Shown: positions 8,277 through 19,600, counted from the stretch's first letter. The stretch is 64,000 bases of DNA from Hymenobacter telluris (GCF_017313265.1 NZ_JAFLQZ010000011.1:1-64000); one strand, 5' to 3'. The notes: generated by a model from the letters alone, not told the origin. Numbers and translations are program-made.

Positions 8277-11000
8277 ATGATTTTGCGTTTTTCTTTGCCC
8301 TTCCGCACCACGTGGGGCCAGCGGCTCCTGATTTGTGGTTCCGAGCCCAGCTTGGGCGCCTGGAACCTCGACCAAGCCGTACCACTCGACTACAACCTTG
8401 ATACCGGCATCTGGAGCCGGGAAATCACCCTGCCCGACGACCAGCCGGGTGCCCTGGAGTACAAATACCTGCTGCTCAACGAACAAGCCAACTCAACGGA
8501 GTGGGAGTGGGGCCCCAACCGCACCGTCGCCTACGATGGCCACCAATTTCAACGGCTGGTGCTGGAAGATTATTGGCGGGCCCCCGCCGAACCTGAAAAT
8601 GAGTTGTTTACGGCGGCCTTCACCGAAGCCCTGTTCCGCCGCCCCGCCAAGCCCGGTAAGGCGGCCCCAACCGCCCGCGTGGCCGATTCGGTGGTGCGGT
8701 TTCAGCTGCTGGCGGCCCGCGTAGAGCCCGGTCAGCAGTTGTGCGTGCTGGGTTCCGATGCCGCCCTGGGGGCCTGGGACGGCCGTAAGGCCGTGGTGCT
8801 TTCCAATGCCACGTACCCCACTTGGACCGCCGAAGTGGCCTTGGAGCAGCCCGACCGCGCCCTCGTATATAAGTATGGAGTGTGGGACCCGCAGGAGCGC
8901 AAAATCGTGCTGCTGGAAACCGGCGCCGACCGGGTGCTACCCCCGGCCACCGACCGTAAAACCCTGCGCGTCCGCTCCGACGACAAATTCCGCTACCCCA
9001 ACAACTGGCGCGGCGCCGGTGTGGCGCTGCCGGTTTTCGCATTACGCAGCCACCGCGGGCTGGGCGTAGGCGAGTTTCCCGACCTGAAGCTGCTGGTGGA
9101 TTGGGCAGTAAGCACCGGCCTGAAGATGGTGCAGATTCTGCCCATCAACGACACCGTAGCCACCCACACCTGGGTTGATTCGTACCCGTACGCCGCTATT
9201 TCGGTGTTTGCCCTGCACCCGCAGTACCTCAACCTGGAGGCCATTGCCCCGCTTCAGGATAAAGCAGCGCAGCAGGAACTGGATGCGTTGCGGGACCAGC
9301 TGAACGGCCTCGATTTCGTGGACTACGAGCCGATGATGAACGCCAAGTGGAAGTTCATCAAGCAGTTATACAAGCAGGAGAAGAAAGCCTTCCTCGCCGA
9401 CCCCGAGTTTCAGAAGTACCGCGAAGAGCAGAAGGCGTGGCTGGCGCCGTACGCGGCCTTCTCGGCGCTGCGGGACCGGTTCGGGACGGCCGACTTCCAG
9501 CAGTGGCCCGAAGAGTACCGCACGCCCAAGCTAGTAGATCAACTAACCCAGGAAACTGCCACCGACTTCGACGAGTTTGGCGTGCATTTCTTCACCCAGT
9601 TCCACCTCGATAAGCAGCTCCGCGAGGCGGTAACCTACGCCCGCCAGCACGGCGTGGTGCTCAAAGGCGACTTGCCCATCGGCATCTATCGGCACTCCGT
9701 TGACGCCTGGACCCAGCCCGAGCTGTACCACATGCACCAGCAGGCCGGCGCCCCCCCCGACGACTTCTCGACCACCGGCCAAAACTGGCGCTTCCCCACC
9801 TATAACTGGGAACGGATGGCCGAAGACGGCTACGCGTGGTGGAAACAGCGCATGGGCCAGCTAGCCCGCTACTTCGACGCCCTGCGCATCGACCATATTC
9901 TGGGCTTCTTCCGCATCTGGGAGATTCCAGGGCACTCGGTGGAGGGCTTGCTTGGGCACTTTTCGCCGGCGCTGCCCCTGCACCAGCACGAGATAGAGCA
10001 GCGCCTCGGCTGGTTCGACTACAGGCGGCTGTGTGAGCCGTATATCCGCTGGCACATGGTGGAGCGCATTTTCCACGGCCAGGCCCAGGCAGTGTTCGAT
10101 GAGTTCATGGAGGCCGACCACCACGGCGCCATCCGCATGAAAGAGCACGTGCGCACCCAGCGCCAAGTGGAAGCCGTGCTGGATGCGCAATGCGCTGCCG
10201 AGCCCAGCCTGGTCGACCATTGCAAGTGGCTGAAAACCGGCTTGTACCAGCTGATAAATGAGGTGCTGTTCGTGCCCGACGACCTGCGGCCCGACCACTA
10301 CCACCCGCGCATCACGCTCAACAAAAGCACGTCGTTTGCCGAGCTGGACGAAACCTCGCGCCGCCGTCTCTACGACGACATCTACATCGACTTCTTCTAC
10401 AAGCGCCACGAGGGATTCTGGCGCGAGCAGGGCTTAGTGAAGCTGCCGCCCGTGCGCTACGCCACCAACATGCTGATTTGCGGTGAAGACCTGGGTATGG
10501 TGCCCGATTCGGTGCCGGGCGTGATGAAGGCGCTGGGTATCCTGGGCCTCAACATCCAGCGCATGCCGTCCAACCCGCGCACCGAGTTCGGCCACCCCAA
10601 CGACGCGCCATACCTATCAGTAGTGAGCCCCGGTTCGCACGACATGAGCACGTTGCGCGGCTGGTGGGAAGAGGACCGCGAGATAACGCAACGGTTCTTC
10701 GAAACTATGCTAGGCCACCACGGCGAGCAGGCTCCTTATTATTGTGAGCCCTGGGTGGTGCGCGAAATCCTGGTGCAGCACCTGCACTCTCCGGCCATGT
10801 GGGCCATCTTCCCACTCCAGGATTTGCTGGCTTTGCATGCCGAGCTGCGCCGCAACAACCCGCAGGATGAACAGATCAACGTACCTGCCAATCCGCAACA
10901 CTTCTGGAAATACCGCCTGCACCTACCGTTAGAAACATTAAATGATAATGCAGGATTTATTGAAGACGTGAAAAAACTGATAACGAGCAGCGGCCGGTAG
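8277..11000 (+). CDS. malQ: 4-alpha-glucanotransferase (GH77) with two starch-binding domains
   Basis: A 907-residue cytoplasmic amylomaltase/disproportionating enzyme that transfers alpha-1,4-glucan chains. Two CBM20-like modules are visible at about 1-100 and 137-235 (FSLPF..WGQRL, GSEPSLGAWN; then FQLLAARVEPGQQLCVLGS, ALGAWD). The GH77 catalytic domain occupies about 245-905. The catalytic residues can be read: nucleophile Asp539 in ALRIDH, acid/base Glu737 in CGEDLG, and stabilising Asp789 in SPGSHDMS. Tandem CBM20 plus an insertion inside GH77 is the arrangement of plant DPE2-like enzymes and many Bacteroidota MalQ proteins. No signal peptide is seen. It stands alone, divergent from tamB, and ends before a clear terminator at 11043. 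Confidence 0.95.
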   Translation: MILRFSLPFRTTWGQRLLICGSEPSLGAWNLDQAVPLDYNLDTGIWSREITLPDDQPGALEYKYLLLNEQANSTEWEWGPNRTVAYDGHQFQRLVLEDYWRAPAEPENELFTAAFTEALFRRPAKPGKAAPTARVADSVVRFQLLAARVEPGQQLCVLGSDAALGAWDGRKAVVLSNATYPTWTAEVALEQPDRALVYKYGVWDPQERKIVLLETGADRVLPPATDRKTLRVRSDDKFRYPNNWRGAGVALPVFALRSHRGLGVGEFPDLKLLVDWAVSTGLKMVQILPINDTVATHTWVDSYPYAAISVFALHPQYLNLEAIAPLQDKAAQQELDALRDQLNGLDFVDYEPMMNAKWKFIKQLYKQEKKAFLADPEFQKYREEQKAWLAPYAAFSALRDRFGTADFQQWPEEYRTPKLVDQLTQETATDFDEFGVHFFTQFHLDKQLREAVTYARQHGVVLKGDLPIGIYRHSVDAWTQPELYHMHQQAGAPPDDFSTTGQNWRFPTYNWERMAEDGYAWWKQRMGQLARYFDALRIDHILGFFRIWEIPGHSVEGLLGHFSPALPLHQHEIEQRLGWFDYRRLCEPYIRWHMVERIFHGQAQAVFDEFMEADHHGAIRMKEHVRTQRQVEAVLDAQCAAEPSLVDHCKWLKTGLYQLINEVLFVPDDLRPDHYHPRITLNKSTSFAELDETSRRRLYDDIYIDFFYKRHEGFWREQGLVKLPPVRYATNMLICGEDLGMVPDSVPGVMKALGILGLNIQRMPSNPRTEFGHPNDAPYLSVVSPGSHDMSTLRGWWEEDREITQRFFETMLGHHGEQAPYYCEPWVVREILVQHLHSPAMWAIFPLQDLLALHAELRRNNPQDEQINVPANPQHFWKYRLHLPLETLNDNAGFIEDVKKLITSSGR

Positions 11001-11042
11001 AAAAGGCTGGTTATCACAAGTAAAACCCGTGTGGCTACACGT

Positions 11043-11074
11043 AAAAAGCCTCACTACCTGGTGAGGCTTTTTCT
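11043..11074 (+). terminator. Intrinsic terminator after malQ
   Basis: AAAAAGCCTCAC at 11043-11054 pairs with GTGAGGCTTTTT at 11061-11072 around a 6-base loop and is followed by CTTTTC. The A-tract and T-tract make it usable in both directions. Confidence 0.9.
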
Positions 11075-11352
11075 TTTCTCAGAAAGGGATAAATCCAGAT
11101 TCATAGTCAATTACGTAGCCCGAAAAACCCGGAAAATCAGCAATAAGAGCAGGAATAAGCATTCCTAAATTTGGAATAGTAATCGTCTCGTAAATAGAAC
11201 TATTCAGCGGGTGTAGGATTGTATTGAACGAAAAGTGGGGCTGTTGGTCGAGCGTTAGACCTAGGTTTGTGCCGTTAATCAGTTGCTGCCCGCCTGAAAA
11301 GGGGGCAATGCAGCTTATGCTAGCACAACACTTGTCGTTCATATCCCCAATC
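11075..11352. other. Spacer upstream of the T9SS beta-helix gene
   Basis: About 280 bases, AT-richer than the neighbours. It should hold the promoter of the gene starting at 11353. A Bacteroidota-like -7 box (TAAATTTG, 11166-11173) is present but I see no TTG at the right distance upstream. A 91-codon minus-strand frame (11354 down to 11079) fills the gap and would end at the malQ terminator. It has no recognisable domain and overlaps the start of the downstream gene, so I do not call it a gene. Confidence 0.4.
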
Positions 11353-14300
11353 ATGCGGTTACCATTACGAGTTCTAATCGGGTTGTTATTATTGCTGCCT
11401 GTCTTTAGCGCCAGGACATTGGCCCAAACAGCTGGCCCAGCTTATTCCTGCGACGGTACATTTTATCAGACCCGGCAGGTAGCTATTGGCGCTAACTTTC
11501 ACTCGCAGCTGTTTCGAGTGAACCGGAACGTGACGCCCGCCGCCGACCCTAGTACCACGGTGTACACTACCACGCTGGTACAGGACCTGGCAACCGGCCT
11601 GGGGCTGCCCGCTACCACCGACTTCGTTGTCAACTCGTTGGCGTACAACCCGCTGGATGGGTATATGTACGCGCTGACGTACCCGGTGAATAACAGCGCC
11701 ACTTATCCCGAAATCCACCTGTACCGCATCGGCCAAACCGGCGTGCAGGATATTGGCCGTATTACCATCAACGGAAGCGTGCCCGCTCAGTATCCGCAAT
11801 TGGCGGCTGGGGTTATCGACAAGGACGGGCAGTACTACGCCACCGCCCGGAACCTGGCCAGTGCTACCAACAAGAACAACCTGTTCCGGCTCAACCTGAA
11901 TCAGTCGTCGGATGCAGCCAAACTCAACGCCGTAACCGTGCCGATGGACTTCTACACCACGGCCAGCCCGAACACGGTAGTTACGCCCGCTAGCACCCAG
12001 GATTTCAGCTTCATCGACATCGGGTTAAACCCCGCCGACAACCAGCTCTACGGCATCTACAGCGCCGGCTCGGTATATAAGTTCGACTTCATGACCACGC
12101 CCGGCCGGGCCCGCGTTACCCGCATCGGGGCGGCGCCAGCTACCGCTCCAAACTTCGGCTCGGTCAGCTTCGACCTGGTGGGCAACATGTTTGCGTATTC
12201 CAACGAAGGCGACTTTTACTCGGTAAATATTGCTACGGGTGCTGCCACCGATATTGGCAACGTGCCTACTGCCGGCGTAACCGACGGCGCGAGCTGCGTG
12301 AACCCCAGCCAGCGGATTGATGTGGTGAAAGAGGTGACGGGAGTAACGTTTGTGAGCGGTACCACTTACGACGTGGCGTTTGCCATTCGGGTGAAAAACA
12401 CGGGTACCGTTACGGCTACCAATGTGCAGGTAAGCGACTTCCTGCGCGGAGCTGCCAATAATACCACGTTCCCTACGTCCACTTCGGTGGCTATTTCCGG
12501 GCTGGCAGTAACCAACACCGGTGGTGCACTAGCGGCCAATACCGGCTACACCGGTCAGGCTGGCAACGCCGACCTGTTGACGGGTAGTGAGCCGCTTTCG
12601 GCCGGCCAAAGCGCCCTGATTACGTTCACTGCCCGCGTGGTTTTCCCAACGAGTGCCGTGCCTACCACTGCCCAAAACAACACGGCCTATGCTTCCAGCA
12701 CCGCTGGCACTGCGGCCAACCCTGGCTACGCGCTGCAAACCACTGATGGTAGCCTGATTCTGCCCCCCGGCGACCTGGTAGCCGTGGATGCTTCCACCAA
12801 CAGTGCTGCCCTGCCGCTTACGCCCAACGGTGACGTGGCCTCGCCTAGCCCGGTGTATTTCCAGACGGCTATTCTGGGTAATGTATTCGAAGACATCAAC
12901 TACGGGGGAGGTGCCGGCCGCTCCCAAGCCGCCAGCAACGGCGAAGGGGTATTCCAGGCTCGCGTGGAGTTGTATTCGTCGTCGGTGGCAGGTGCTTACT
13001 TAGGATTTACTACTACCGATGCTGCTGGCAACTACAGCTTTATAAATGGGGTGAATGGTATTTCGTTGTCGGCCAACACCAACTACCGCGTGCGGGTTGT
13101 CAACACATCTGTGGTGAGCAACCGCCCTGGTAGCATAGCCGGCTTAGTGCCCGTACAAACGTTTCTTAACGGCAACGTGAACCGGGTAGGGGGGGAGAAC
13201 CCCAACCAGACTGATGCCGCGCAGAATTCCGGTAATCAAACGCTGAATACATTGGAAGCCCAGAGTACCAGCACCACGGTACAAACACTGACAACTGTTA
13301 CCACCCCGGCTTCCGGCCCACTAGTAGGCGTTGATTTTGGCTTCAACTTCGATACCGTAGTGAATACCAATGCCAGTGGCCAGGGTTCGTTGAGCCAGTT
13401 TATCACCAATTCCAACACCCTCACCAACGCCAACCTAACCCAGGCGTACACCGGCGCCATAGCCGGCCAGGAAGCGGCCATCTTTATGCTCAACGACGGC
13501 CGCCTGACCGGTGCTCCTGCCGGCCTGCGTAATGGTATGACGGCCGTAACCGGCTACAGTGCGCTAACCAGAGTGTTTACCATTACGCCTACCGCCGCTT
13601 TGCCAACTATTTTGGATGACAACACCACTATTAATGGTGCGCGCCAAACGGCTATAACCGGCGACAACGTAGCTGCTACCGCCGAGACATCAACGGGCGC
13701 CGAAGTAGTTATCAATTTCAACTCACTGGCGGGTTTGTTGGTAACGGGTGGTTCTACCCGCATTGAAAACCTGGGCCTCAACAATGCCCGCGGTACCAGC
13801 ACCGCTACCAGCGGCGCCGTAACGGCTGATGGTGCTGGCGTAACGTTTAGCGGTGCTGCTACTACCGGCTCTGTAGTGAACCTGGTTACCACGGCCGGCA
13901 ATGCCACGGCAGGGGTACGGTTGCAAAATGGGGCCACGGGCGTAACCGTATCCAATAGCGTGCTGAACGGCAGTGTGGCAACCGGCACCGTAAACGGCGA
14001 AGGACTGGTTCTAGCCGGTGCTGCTCGCAACACGATTTCCGGCAACACCATTTCCAACAACAGCGGCTTCGGCGTGCTGCTGGAAAGCGGCCAGGCCAAC
14101 AATGAAAACACGATTTCCGGCAACATTATCCGCAACAACGGCGGGGGAGCCAACGTCGAAGATGCAGGCTTAGTAATTGGCGGCGGCAACAACAACCTGG
14201 TTAGTCAGAATACCTTCACTGGCAACGCTAGCAACGCTATAATAGCAGCAGCTGGTACCAGCGGCAACCGGTTCACCCAGAACAGCATGTCGAACAACAC

Positions 14301-15375
14301 CGGCAACGGCATCGACCTGATGGCCAGTGGCACTACCGGCCTGGCGGGTGATGGCCTGACCCGCAACGACAACACCGATGCCGACACCGGCGCCAATGGT
14401 CTGCTCAACTTTCCGGTGATTAGCCAGGCCGTAACCAATGGTGGAAACCTGATTATCACGGGGTACGCCCCGGCAGGCTCGTTGGTGGAACTGTTTGTGG
14501 CTGATGTGCAGGCCGACGGTTTTGGCGAAGGCAAAACGTACCTATCCAGTTGGACCGAAGGTTCGGCGCAGGATGGCGACACCCGCACCGGTGGCTACAG
14601 CGGCCTGGTTTCTGGCGTAAACCAAGGCAGCGAAACGGCAACTTCCCTCTTCATGTTCTCGGTTTCTATTGCTAGCCTGACCCCTGCTCAGCAGGCGGCC
14701 CTCACTGCCAATGGCGCCCGCCTGACGGCTACGGCTACCACCCTCACCACCGTAAATAGCTTGGTAGTTGGCAATACCTCCGAGTTTTCGGGTAACACGG
14801 CCCTGCTTCAGAATCGGCCCTTGCCGGTAGAGTTGGTGCGCTTCAGCGCCGTAGCCAACAACACTAATGCAGTGCTGAGTTGGACCACGGCTTCCGAGAA
14901 AAACAACGCCCGCTTTGTAATAGAGCGCAGCCTTGATGGCAAAGACTTTCAAGCGGTTGGAACCCTGGCTGGCCAAGGCACCAGCACCCAAAGCCGTAGC
15001 TACCAGTTTGTTGATGAGCGGGCAGCAGCGGCAGCCAACCTGGTGTACTACCGTCTGCGCCAGCAGGATACGGATGGTACCAGCAGCCTAAGCGCCGTAC
15101 AGGCAGTGCGCTTCAACGGCAACACCAGCAACACGCCAGTTATCGGCCTATACCCCAACCCAACCACTGCCAACGCTTCACTGGACCTGCGCAGCCTACC
15201 CGCTGGCACCGTTCAGGTACGCCTTACCGATCTGACGGGCCGAGTGCTATCAACGGCTACTGTACCTACCGGCCAGGTATACACGCTGGCCAGCGCTCAA
15301 CTACCACAAGGCAGCTACCTGGTCACAGTGGTCAATGGTAACCAGAAAACCACCCAGCGGTTGGTGAAGCAATAA
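11353..15375 (+). CDS. T9SS-secreted beta-helix / SdrD-like surface protein
   Basis: A 1,340-residue exported protein. ATG 11353 is chosen because a signal peptide follows at once (MRLPLRVLIGLLLLLPVFSA). Domains in order: a propeller-like N-terminal region resembling DUF6923 (about 25-305), a DUF11-like segment (about 315-450), an SdrD-B-like domain (VFEDINYGG..., about 515-600), a right-handed parallel beta-helix with NTISGN/NTFTGN-type turns (about 800-1000), an Ig-like PLPVELVRFSA module with SWTTASEKNN, and a C-terminal T9SS type A sorting domain (LYPNPT near 1265, ending VKQ). The product is expected to be exported, cleaved at the sorting domain and surface-attached or released. Substrate or binding partner is unknown; adhesin or matrix role is inference. 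It is monocistronic by its surroundings. Confidence 0.88.
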   Translation: MRLPLRVLIGLLLLLPVFSARTLAQTAGPAYSCDGTFYQTRQVAIGANFHSQLFRVNRNVTPAADPSTTVYTTTLVQDLATGLGLPATTDFVVNSLAYNPLDGYMYALTYPVNNSATYPEIHLYRIGQTGVQDIGRITINGSVPAQYPQLAAGVIDKDGQYYATARNLASATNKNNLFRLNLNQSSDAAKLNAVTVPMDFYTTASPNTVVTPASTQDFSFIDIGLNPADNQLYGIYSAGSVYKFDFMTTPGRARVTRIGAAPATAPNFGSVSFDLVGNMFAYSNEGDFYSVNIATGAATDIGNVPTAGVTDGASCVNPSQRIDVVKEVTGVTFVSGTTYDVAFAIRVKNTGTVTATNVQVSDFLRGAANNTTFPTSTSVAISGLAVTNTGGALAANTGYTGQAGNADLLTGSEPLSAGQSALITFTARVVFPTSAVPTTAQNNTAYASSTAGTAANPGYALQTTDGSLILPPGDLVAVDASTNSAALPLTPNGDVASPSPVYFQTAILGNVFEDINYGGGAGRSQAASNGEGVFQARVELYSSSVAGAYLGFTTTDAAGNYSFINGVNGISLSANTNYRVRVVNTSVVSNRPGSIAGLVPVQTFLNGNVNRVGGENPNQTDAAQNSGNQTLNTLEAQSTSTTVQTLTTVTTPASGPLVGVDFGFNFDTVVNTNASGQGSLSQFITNSNTLTNANLTQAYTGAIAGQEAAIFMLNDGRLTGAPAGLRNGMTAVTGYSALTRVFTITPTAALPTILDDNTTINGARQTAITGDNVAATAETSTGAEVVINFNSLAGLLVTGGSTRIENLGLNNARGTSTATSGAVTADGAGVTFSGAATTGSVVNLVTTAGNATAGVRLQNGATGVTVSNSVLNGSVATGTVNGEGLVLAGAARNTISGNTISNNSGFGVLLESGQANNENTISGNIIRNNGGGANVEDAGLVIGGGNNNLVSQNTFTGNASNAIIAAAGTSGNRFTQNSMSNNTGNGIDLMASGTTGLAGDGLTRNDNTDADTGANGLLNFPVISQAVTNGGNLIITGYAPAGSLVELFVADVQADGFGEGKTYLSSWTEGSAQDGDTRTGGYSGLVSGVNQGSETATSLFMFSVSIASLTPAQQAALTANGARLTATATTLTTVNSLVVGNTSEFSGNTALLQNRPLPVELVRFSAVANNTNAVLSWTTASEKNNARFVIERSLDGKDFQAVGTLAGQGTSTQSRSYQFVDERAAAAANLVYYRLRQQDTDGTSSLSAVQAVRFNGNTSNTPVIGLYPNPTTANASLDLRSLPAGTVQVRLTDLTGRVLSTATVPTGQVYTLASAQLPQGSYLVTVVNGNQKTTQRLVKQ

Positions 15376-15435
15376 CCAATAAGCTAAACGGACTGATTAG
15401 GTGCAGTAAGCCGTTGAACTGTAGGACATAAGAAG

Positions 15436-15512
15436 GCAGCAACCCCGCACTTGGTTTAAGATGTGAGGAGTTCCGACTCCGCTCTATCCTAAACCAAGTG
15501 CGGGGTTGCTGC
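15436..15512 (+). terminator. Long inverted repeat, probable terminator
   Basis: Bases 15436-15458 are an exact 23-bp reverse complement of 15490-15512. The 31-base loop carries its own small stem (GGAGT/ACTCC), giving a forked structure. It begins 61 bases after the stop of the T9SS gene and is followed by TTTGTAAAG. Confidence 0.65.
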
Positions 15513-15634
15513 TTTGTAAAGAAGACAACTGTTGCCGCTAAATCTTCCTTGCCAGCACTGCGCCTGTACACCGGGTTTGTTGGCCGCAGAAAGCAGTAGC
15601 ACGGTGGTATTCTCAAACTCAACTTACTGTACTT

Positions 15635-15955
15635 ATGGCCAAACGTGCCCATCACTACCGCCTTCATTTAGAGCATACAGCAGCAGCTTCCCCTGAGCAG
15701 CCCATCCATACGCCGCTCACGCTGGACTTCGACAATCACGACGATGTTCTTCAGATTGCCGACCGATTGGAAGCGCGCCAGCTATTCACCACGCCCGGGC
15801 AGGCCACTGAGTTTGCTATCGGTTTGAAATTATTTAGTGAAGTAATGCTCAAGAACCGAGAGCACGCGCTGTTCGTGGAGTTCCAGCCAGCCTTCAGTGA
15901 GTTTATGAAGAAGCTGAAAAGCGCGGCGCAGTCAACTACGCAGCCTGAGGAATAA
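15635..15955 (+). CDS. DUF3861 domain-containing protein
   Basis: A 106-residue soluble protein that matches the DUF3861 family as I recall it: an N-terminal KRAHHYRLHLEH motif, a central FDNHDDVLQIADRL segment, and AIGLKLFSEVMLKNREH..LF near residues 62-82 followed by FSEFMKKLK. Nothing is established about the function of this family. The protein is acidic-to-neutral with no signal peptide or membrane segment, so it is probably cytoplasmic. The ATG at 15635 gives the complete family length. It stands between two T9SS genes with non-coding DNA on each side and shows no operon partner. Confidence 0.72.
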   Translation: MAKRAHHYRLHLEHTAAASPEQPIHTPLTLDFDNHDDVLQIADRLEARQLFTTPGQATEFAIGLKLFSEVMLKNREHALFVEFQPAFSEFMKKLKSAAQSTTQPEE

Positions 15956-16643
15956 CAGCTGGCACAACAGTTACAGTGTGTTAGCCCCTTATATGTAGCC
16001 CACCGGTTATCCGATGGGGCATTCACTCTATGCTGTTAGAACTACCGTTCAACCGAATGCAATACGTACAGTAGCAGTGTTCGGCGTGTAAATGATATTA
16101 AAATAGGATGACACCGCTGTAAGCTCATACTACAGCTACAAACCGAATGTCACCTTCTGGCAGGCACTCTGATTCAGTATCGGAGTGCCTGTTGTTTTTC
16201 CGGGAATTAATAAAATTATATAAATTAAGCGGTTTTAAGAGTGTCTTATTTTAATAAATAATTAAAACTTTTCATGACACATGTCTGTGTTTTCTATAAT
16301 TGAGAATATTGTTTAAGTTATTTAGTTCATTTTGGGATTGTTTCATAAGTGATTGTAAAAAAGGCAAGTAAAAAATAATAGAATCTGTTGCTCTGCAAGT
16401 AAATCCAAATATTACTTATTTCAGTAAGGATTTGTATGATTGTATTGAGGGAAGTAGGTGGCTGTGGAAGCAAGTCTACCTCGTTTAAAAACTAGTATTC
16501 ATCGAGTCTAAGAGTTTATTCAGCGAAATAGATAGGTAGCCAGTCAACAGCCACAGTATTTTTGAAAAGTAAGCTCGGCCTATAGCGCCGTTTTCTTTGT
16601 TTCAATTCATAATTATTTTGATTTCCACCACTTCTTTTTTCCT
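15956..16643. other. AT-rich intergenic region upstream of the giant adhesin
   Basis: A gap of almost 690 bases. Its first part ends in a terminator-like hairpin at 16161-16197. From about 16200 to 16640 the sequence is strongly AT-rich, with runs such as AATTAATAAAATTATATAAA, against GC-rich genes on both sides. No frame of useful length is open. It probably contains the promoter and regulatory region of the 9-kb gene at 16644. TATTTTTG at 16557-16564 resembles the Bacteroidota -7 box, but no TTG lies 17-23 bases upstream, so I do not call a promoter. Confidence 0.5.
16161..16197 (+). terminator. Terminator-like hairpin
   Basis: CAGGCACTC at 16161-16169 pairs with GAGTGCCTG at 16183-16191, followed by TTGTTTTT. 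It lies about 200 bases after the DUF3861 stop codon, so either that transcript has a long 3' end or the hairpin ends a small RNA starting in 15960-16100. Confidence 0.65.
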
Positions 16644-19600
16644 ATGAGAACAACCTTACGATTTGCGGTCTTGCTTCTCGCATGGCTGACCTTATTGCGA
16701 ACTGACGTCTGGGCGCAGTGCAACACAAGTTCGACTACTACTTTTGTTACCAGTACTAGTGCTGCTAACGCTGATTGGAAAACGCGCAGCTCAATTGGGA
16801 TACCTGCTGCCTCAGGTGTTACCAGGGTTACGACTCTCAAGGCGGATAATACGAGTAGCTATACTTCATCCAACACCTCGAGCAGCTCCATACAAACGAA
16901 TGCCGCTGGTACTCCAATAACCTGGACCAGTGACTTTTCTGCAGGAAATGGTACGTCAGCGCTGACTTTCACCTTCAACCGGCCGCTGTCTAATTTCGCC
17001 GTTCAGGTAGGCGATGTTGATGCTACTGTAGACCGTAATTTCTTCAATCAAATTACGAATGCGTACACAGATCAGGTTGTTTTTACGGGTGCCAACAATG
17101 GTACTGCGGTAACAGCGCCAACAGTAACATCTGCTTCCGGCCCAACGCTGGTCGTCATTGCTGGCAATACCGCTACTGGGGTAAACGATAACAATACCAA
17201 TACCGCAGCAGTAGTTACGGCAACCTTCTCGCAGCCAATTACTTCATTAACAATAACGTACCGGAGCGGTACCATCCCGGTAACCGATCCTGGCGGACAA
17301 ATAATCACCATCAACCAAATGACGTGGTGCCGCCTGGCGCCAGTGGCTAACAACGTAACCAACTCGGTTACGCTGCCCACCAGCGCCGGTCAGGTTAATA
17401 TAGATCCCCTGAGCAGTACGGTGGATGGCACGGAGCAGAGCTACACGATTACCGCTATTCCGTCGGCTGCCCAAGGCGTACTGTACTACAATACGACGGG
17501 CACCACTTATGCCGCAGTTACCAACAACCTGGTTCTGACGCCAGCGCAGGCGGCCAGCTTGCGTTTCGAGCCAGCTACCAACGGAACGGCTTCCAGCGCC
17601 TCGTTTTCTTACCGCGTAACGGATGATGCCAACTTGCTCTCGGCTAACACAGCCACATTCACGATTCCGCTGCAGGTCATTACGCCTTGCGCAGCTACCA
17701 GCACACTAAGTTTCGCCGCTCCCCGAGCTTTGGCGCAAGACTGGAAGGCCCGCACTGAAAACGTTCCTGCCACCTCGGCGCTTACAACGGTTACGAGCGG
17801 CTCTTATCAGACTCCGGCTTCAGCTACGGTCAATACGTTTGAAACGGCTTCCTTCAACGGCGTCCAGAGCCTGCTGTGGCAAATGGACTATGCTAGTACC
17901 GCGGCCAACACGTCGAGCGTAACCTTCACCTTCAACCGGGCGGTGAGTAACTTCACGGTGCGGGTGCAGGATATCGATAAGCTGGAGGATGCCAACAACT
18001 CATTCACTGACCGAGTGACCTTCACTGGTACCAACGCTGGCACGGCAGTTGTACCAGTTCTGAGCCCAGTAACCCCGAATGCTAACGCGGTTATCATCAA
18101 CGGCAATACTGCTACGGGCACGGTGAACAACACCAGCCCAGACAATGCAACGGTAATAGCTTACTTTGCCGAGCCGATTACCTCGCTGACCCTAACGTAC
18201 AGCAACATCTCCACCGCGTCGGCTAATCCTACGGCAAATGCTGTGGGTATCGACTTTATGGACTGGTGCCGCCTGGCTCCCGTTGCCAATACCATTACTA
18301 ATACCAGCGTGTCCAACGCTGCTGGCCAGGCTCCGGTTAACGGCCTGAGTTCTGTTGTTGACGGTACCCCAACCTACACCCTGACGGCCCTTCCTTTGGC
18401 CACGCAGGGTATTCTGTATGTGAACGGGGTTGCTGCTACCGTAGGCCAAACCCTTACGGCTGCTCAAGCAGCACAGTTGAGCTTCGACCCGGCTACTACG
18501 TTTGCCGGTACAGTTAGCTTCAACTACAGCGTTAGCGACGAAGCCGGACAAACGGCTTCCGCTGCTTACTCCATTCCTGTAAATGCTAGTGGTGCTGCTG
18601 GTACGCCAGGGCCGTGCGCTACACCAGGCCGCGACGGTTCGCCCACGATTACCGCCAACCCGAACACCTACTACCCTAGTACGGCGGTTCAGTCGCTGAC
18701 CGGGGGCGTATCCAACTTCCTGTACGTGGGCCCCGCTACGGGTACCAGTGATATTGCCGTGGGTGACCTGCTGCTTATCATTCAGATGCAGGGCGGCGAC
18801 ATCAACTCTACGAACTCTGACGCATATGGCGACGGGGTAACAGGTGGTAGTGCGAATGGCGCTCTGAATACCAATTTTACGGCTGGTACCTACGAGTATG
18901 TAGTGGCCAACAGCGCCGTAACGGCCGTGGCAGGTGGAACAATCCAACTGGCTACCACGCTAAGAAACAGCTACCAGAACGACTACGCTACCGCTACTGC
19001 TGGTCAGCGCCGCTTTCAGGTAATACGAGTTCCTCAGTACAGCAACTTAACACTGGGCGCTACTATTTCGCCGTTGCCTTGGAATGGTAACGTAGGCGGC
19101 ATTATTGCCGTTGACGTAGCCAAGCAAACCAACCTAAACGGCTTCACCATCGACGCTTCGGGTGCCGGTTTCCGGGGTGGTGCCGGCCGCGTGCTGGGGG
19201 GAGCCGCTGGTATTGCCGGTACGGATTACCGCACTTCCGCGGCATTGAACGCCAATGGCACCAAGGGGGAAGGCATAGCTGGTACTCCCCGCTATGTAAA
19301 TAACAACAATGCCCTGCTGGACACCCGTACCAGCACCAACGGATTGCCCGCAGCATTGAACGATGGCTATCCAAGCGGCGACAACGGCCGTGGTGCTCCT
19401 GGTAACGCCGGCGGCGGTGGCACGGATGCCAACCCATCTGCAAACGACCAGAACACTGGTGGTGGTGGTGGTGCAAACGGTGGGCGTGGTGGCCGCGGCG
19501 GCAACGCCTGGGCCAGCAATGCTGCCGTAGGTGGCGAGCCAGGTGCTGCTTTCACGGCTGTCAGCAGCAGCCGTCTGATATTGGGTGGTGGCGGTGGTGC

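Noticed and set aside
11079..11354. 91-codon minus-strand frame filling the malQ-T9SS gap
   Set aside because: It ends near the malQ terminator, which is suggestive, but it has no recognised domain, overlaps the start codon of the downstream T9SS gene and lies in AT-rich promoter DNA.
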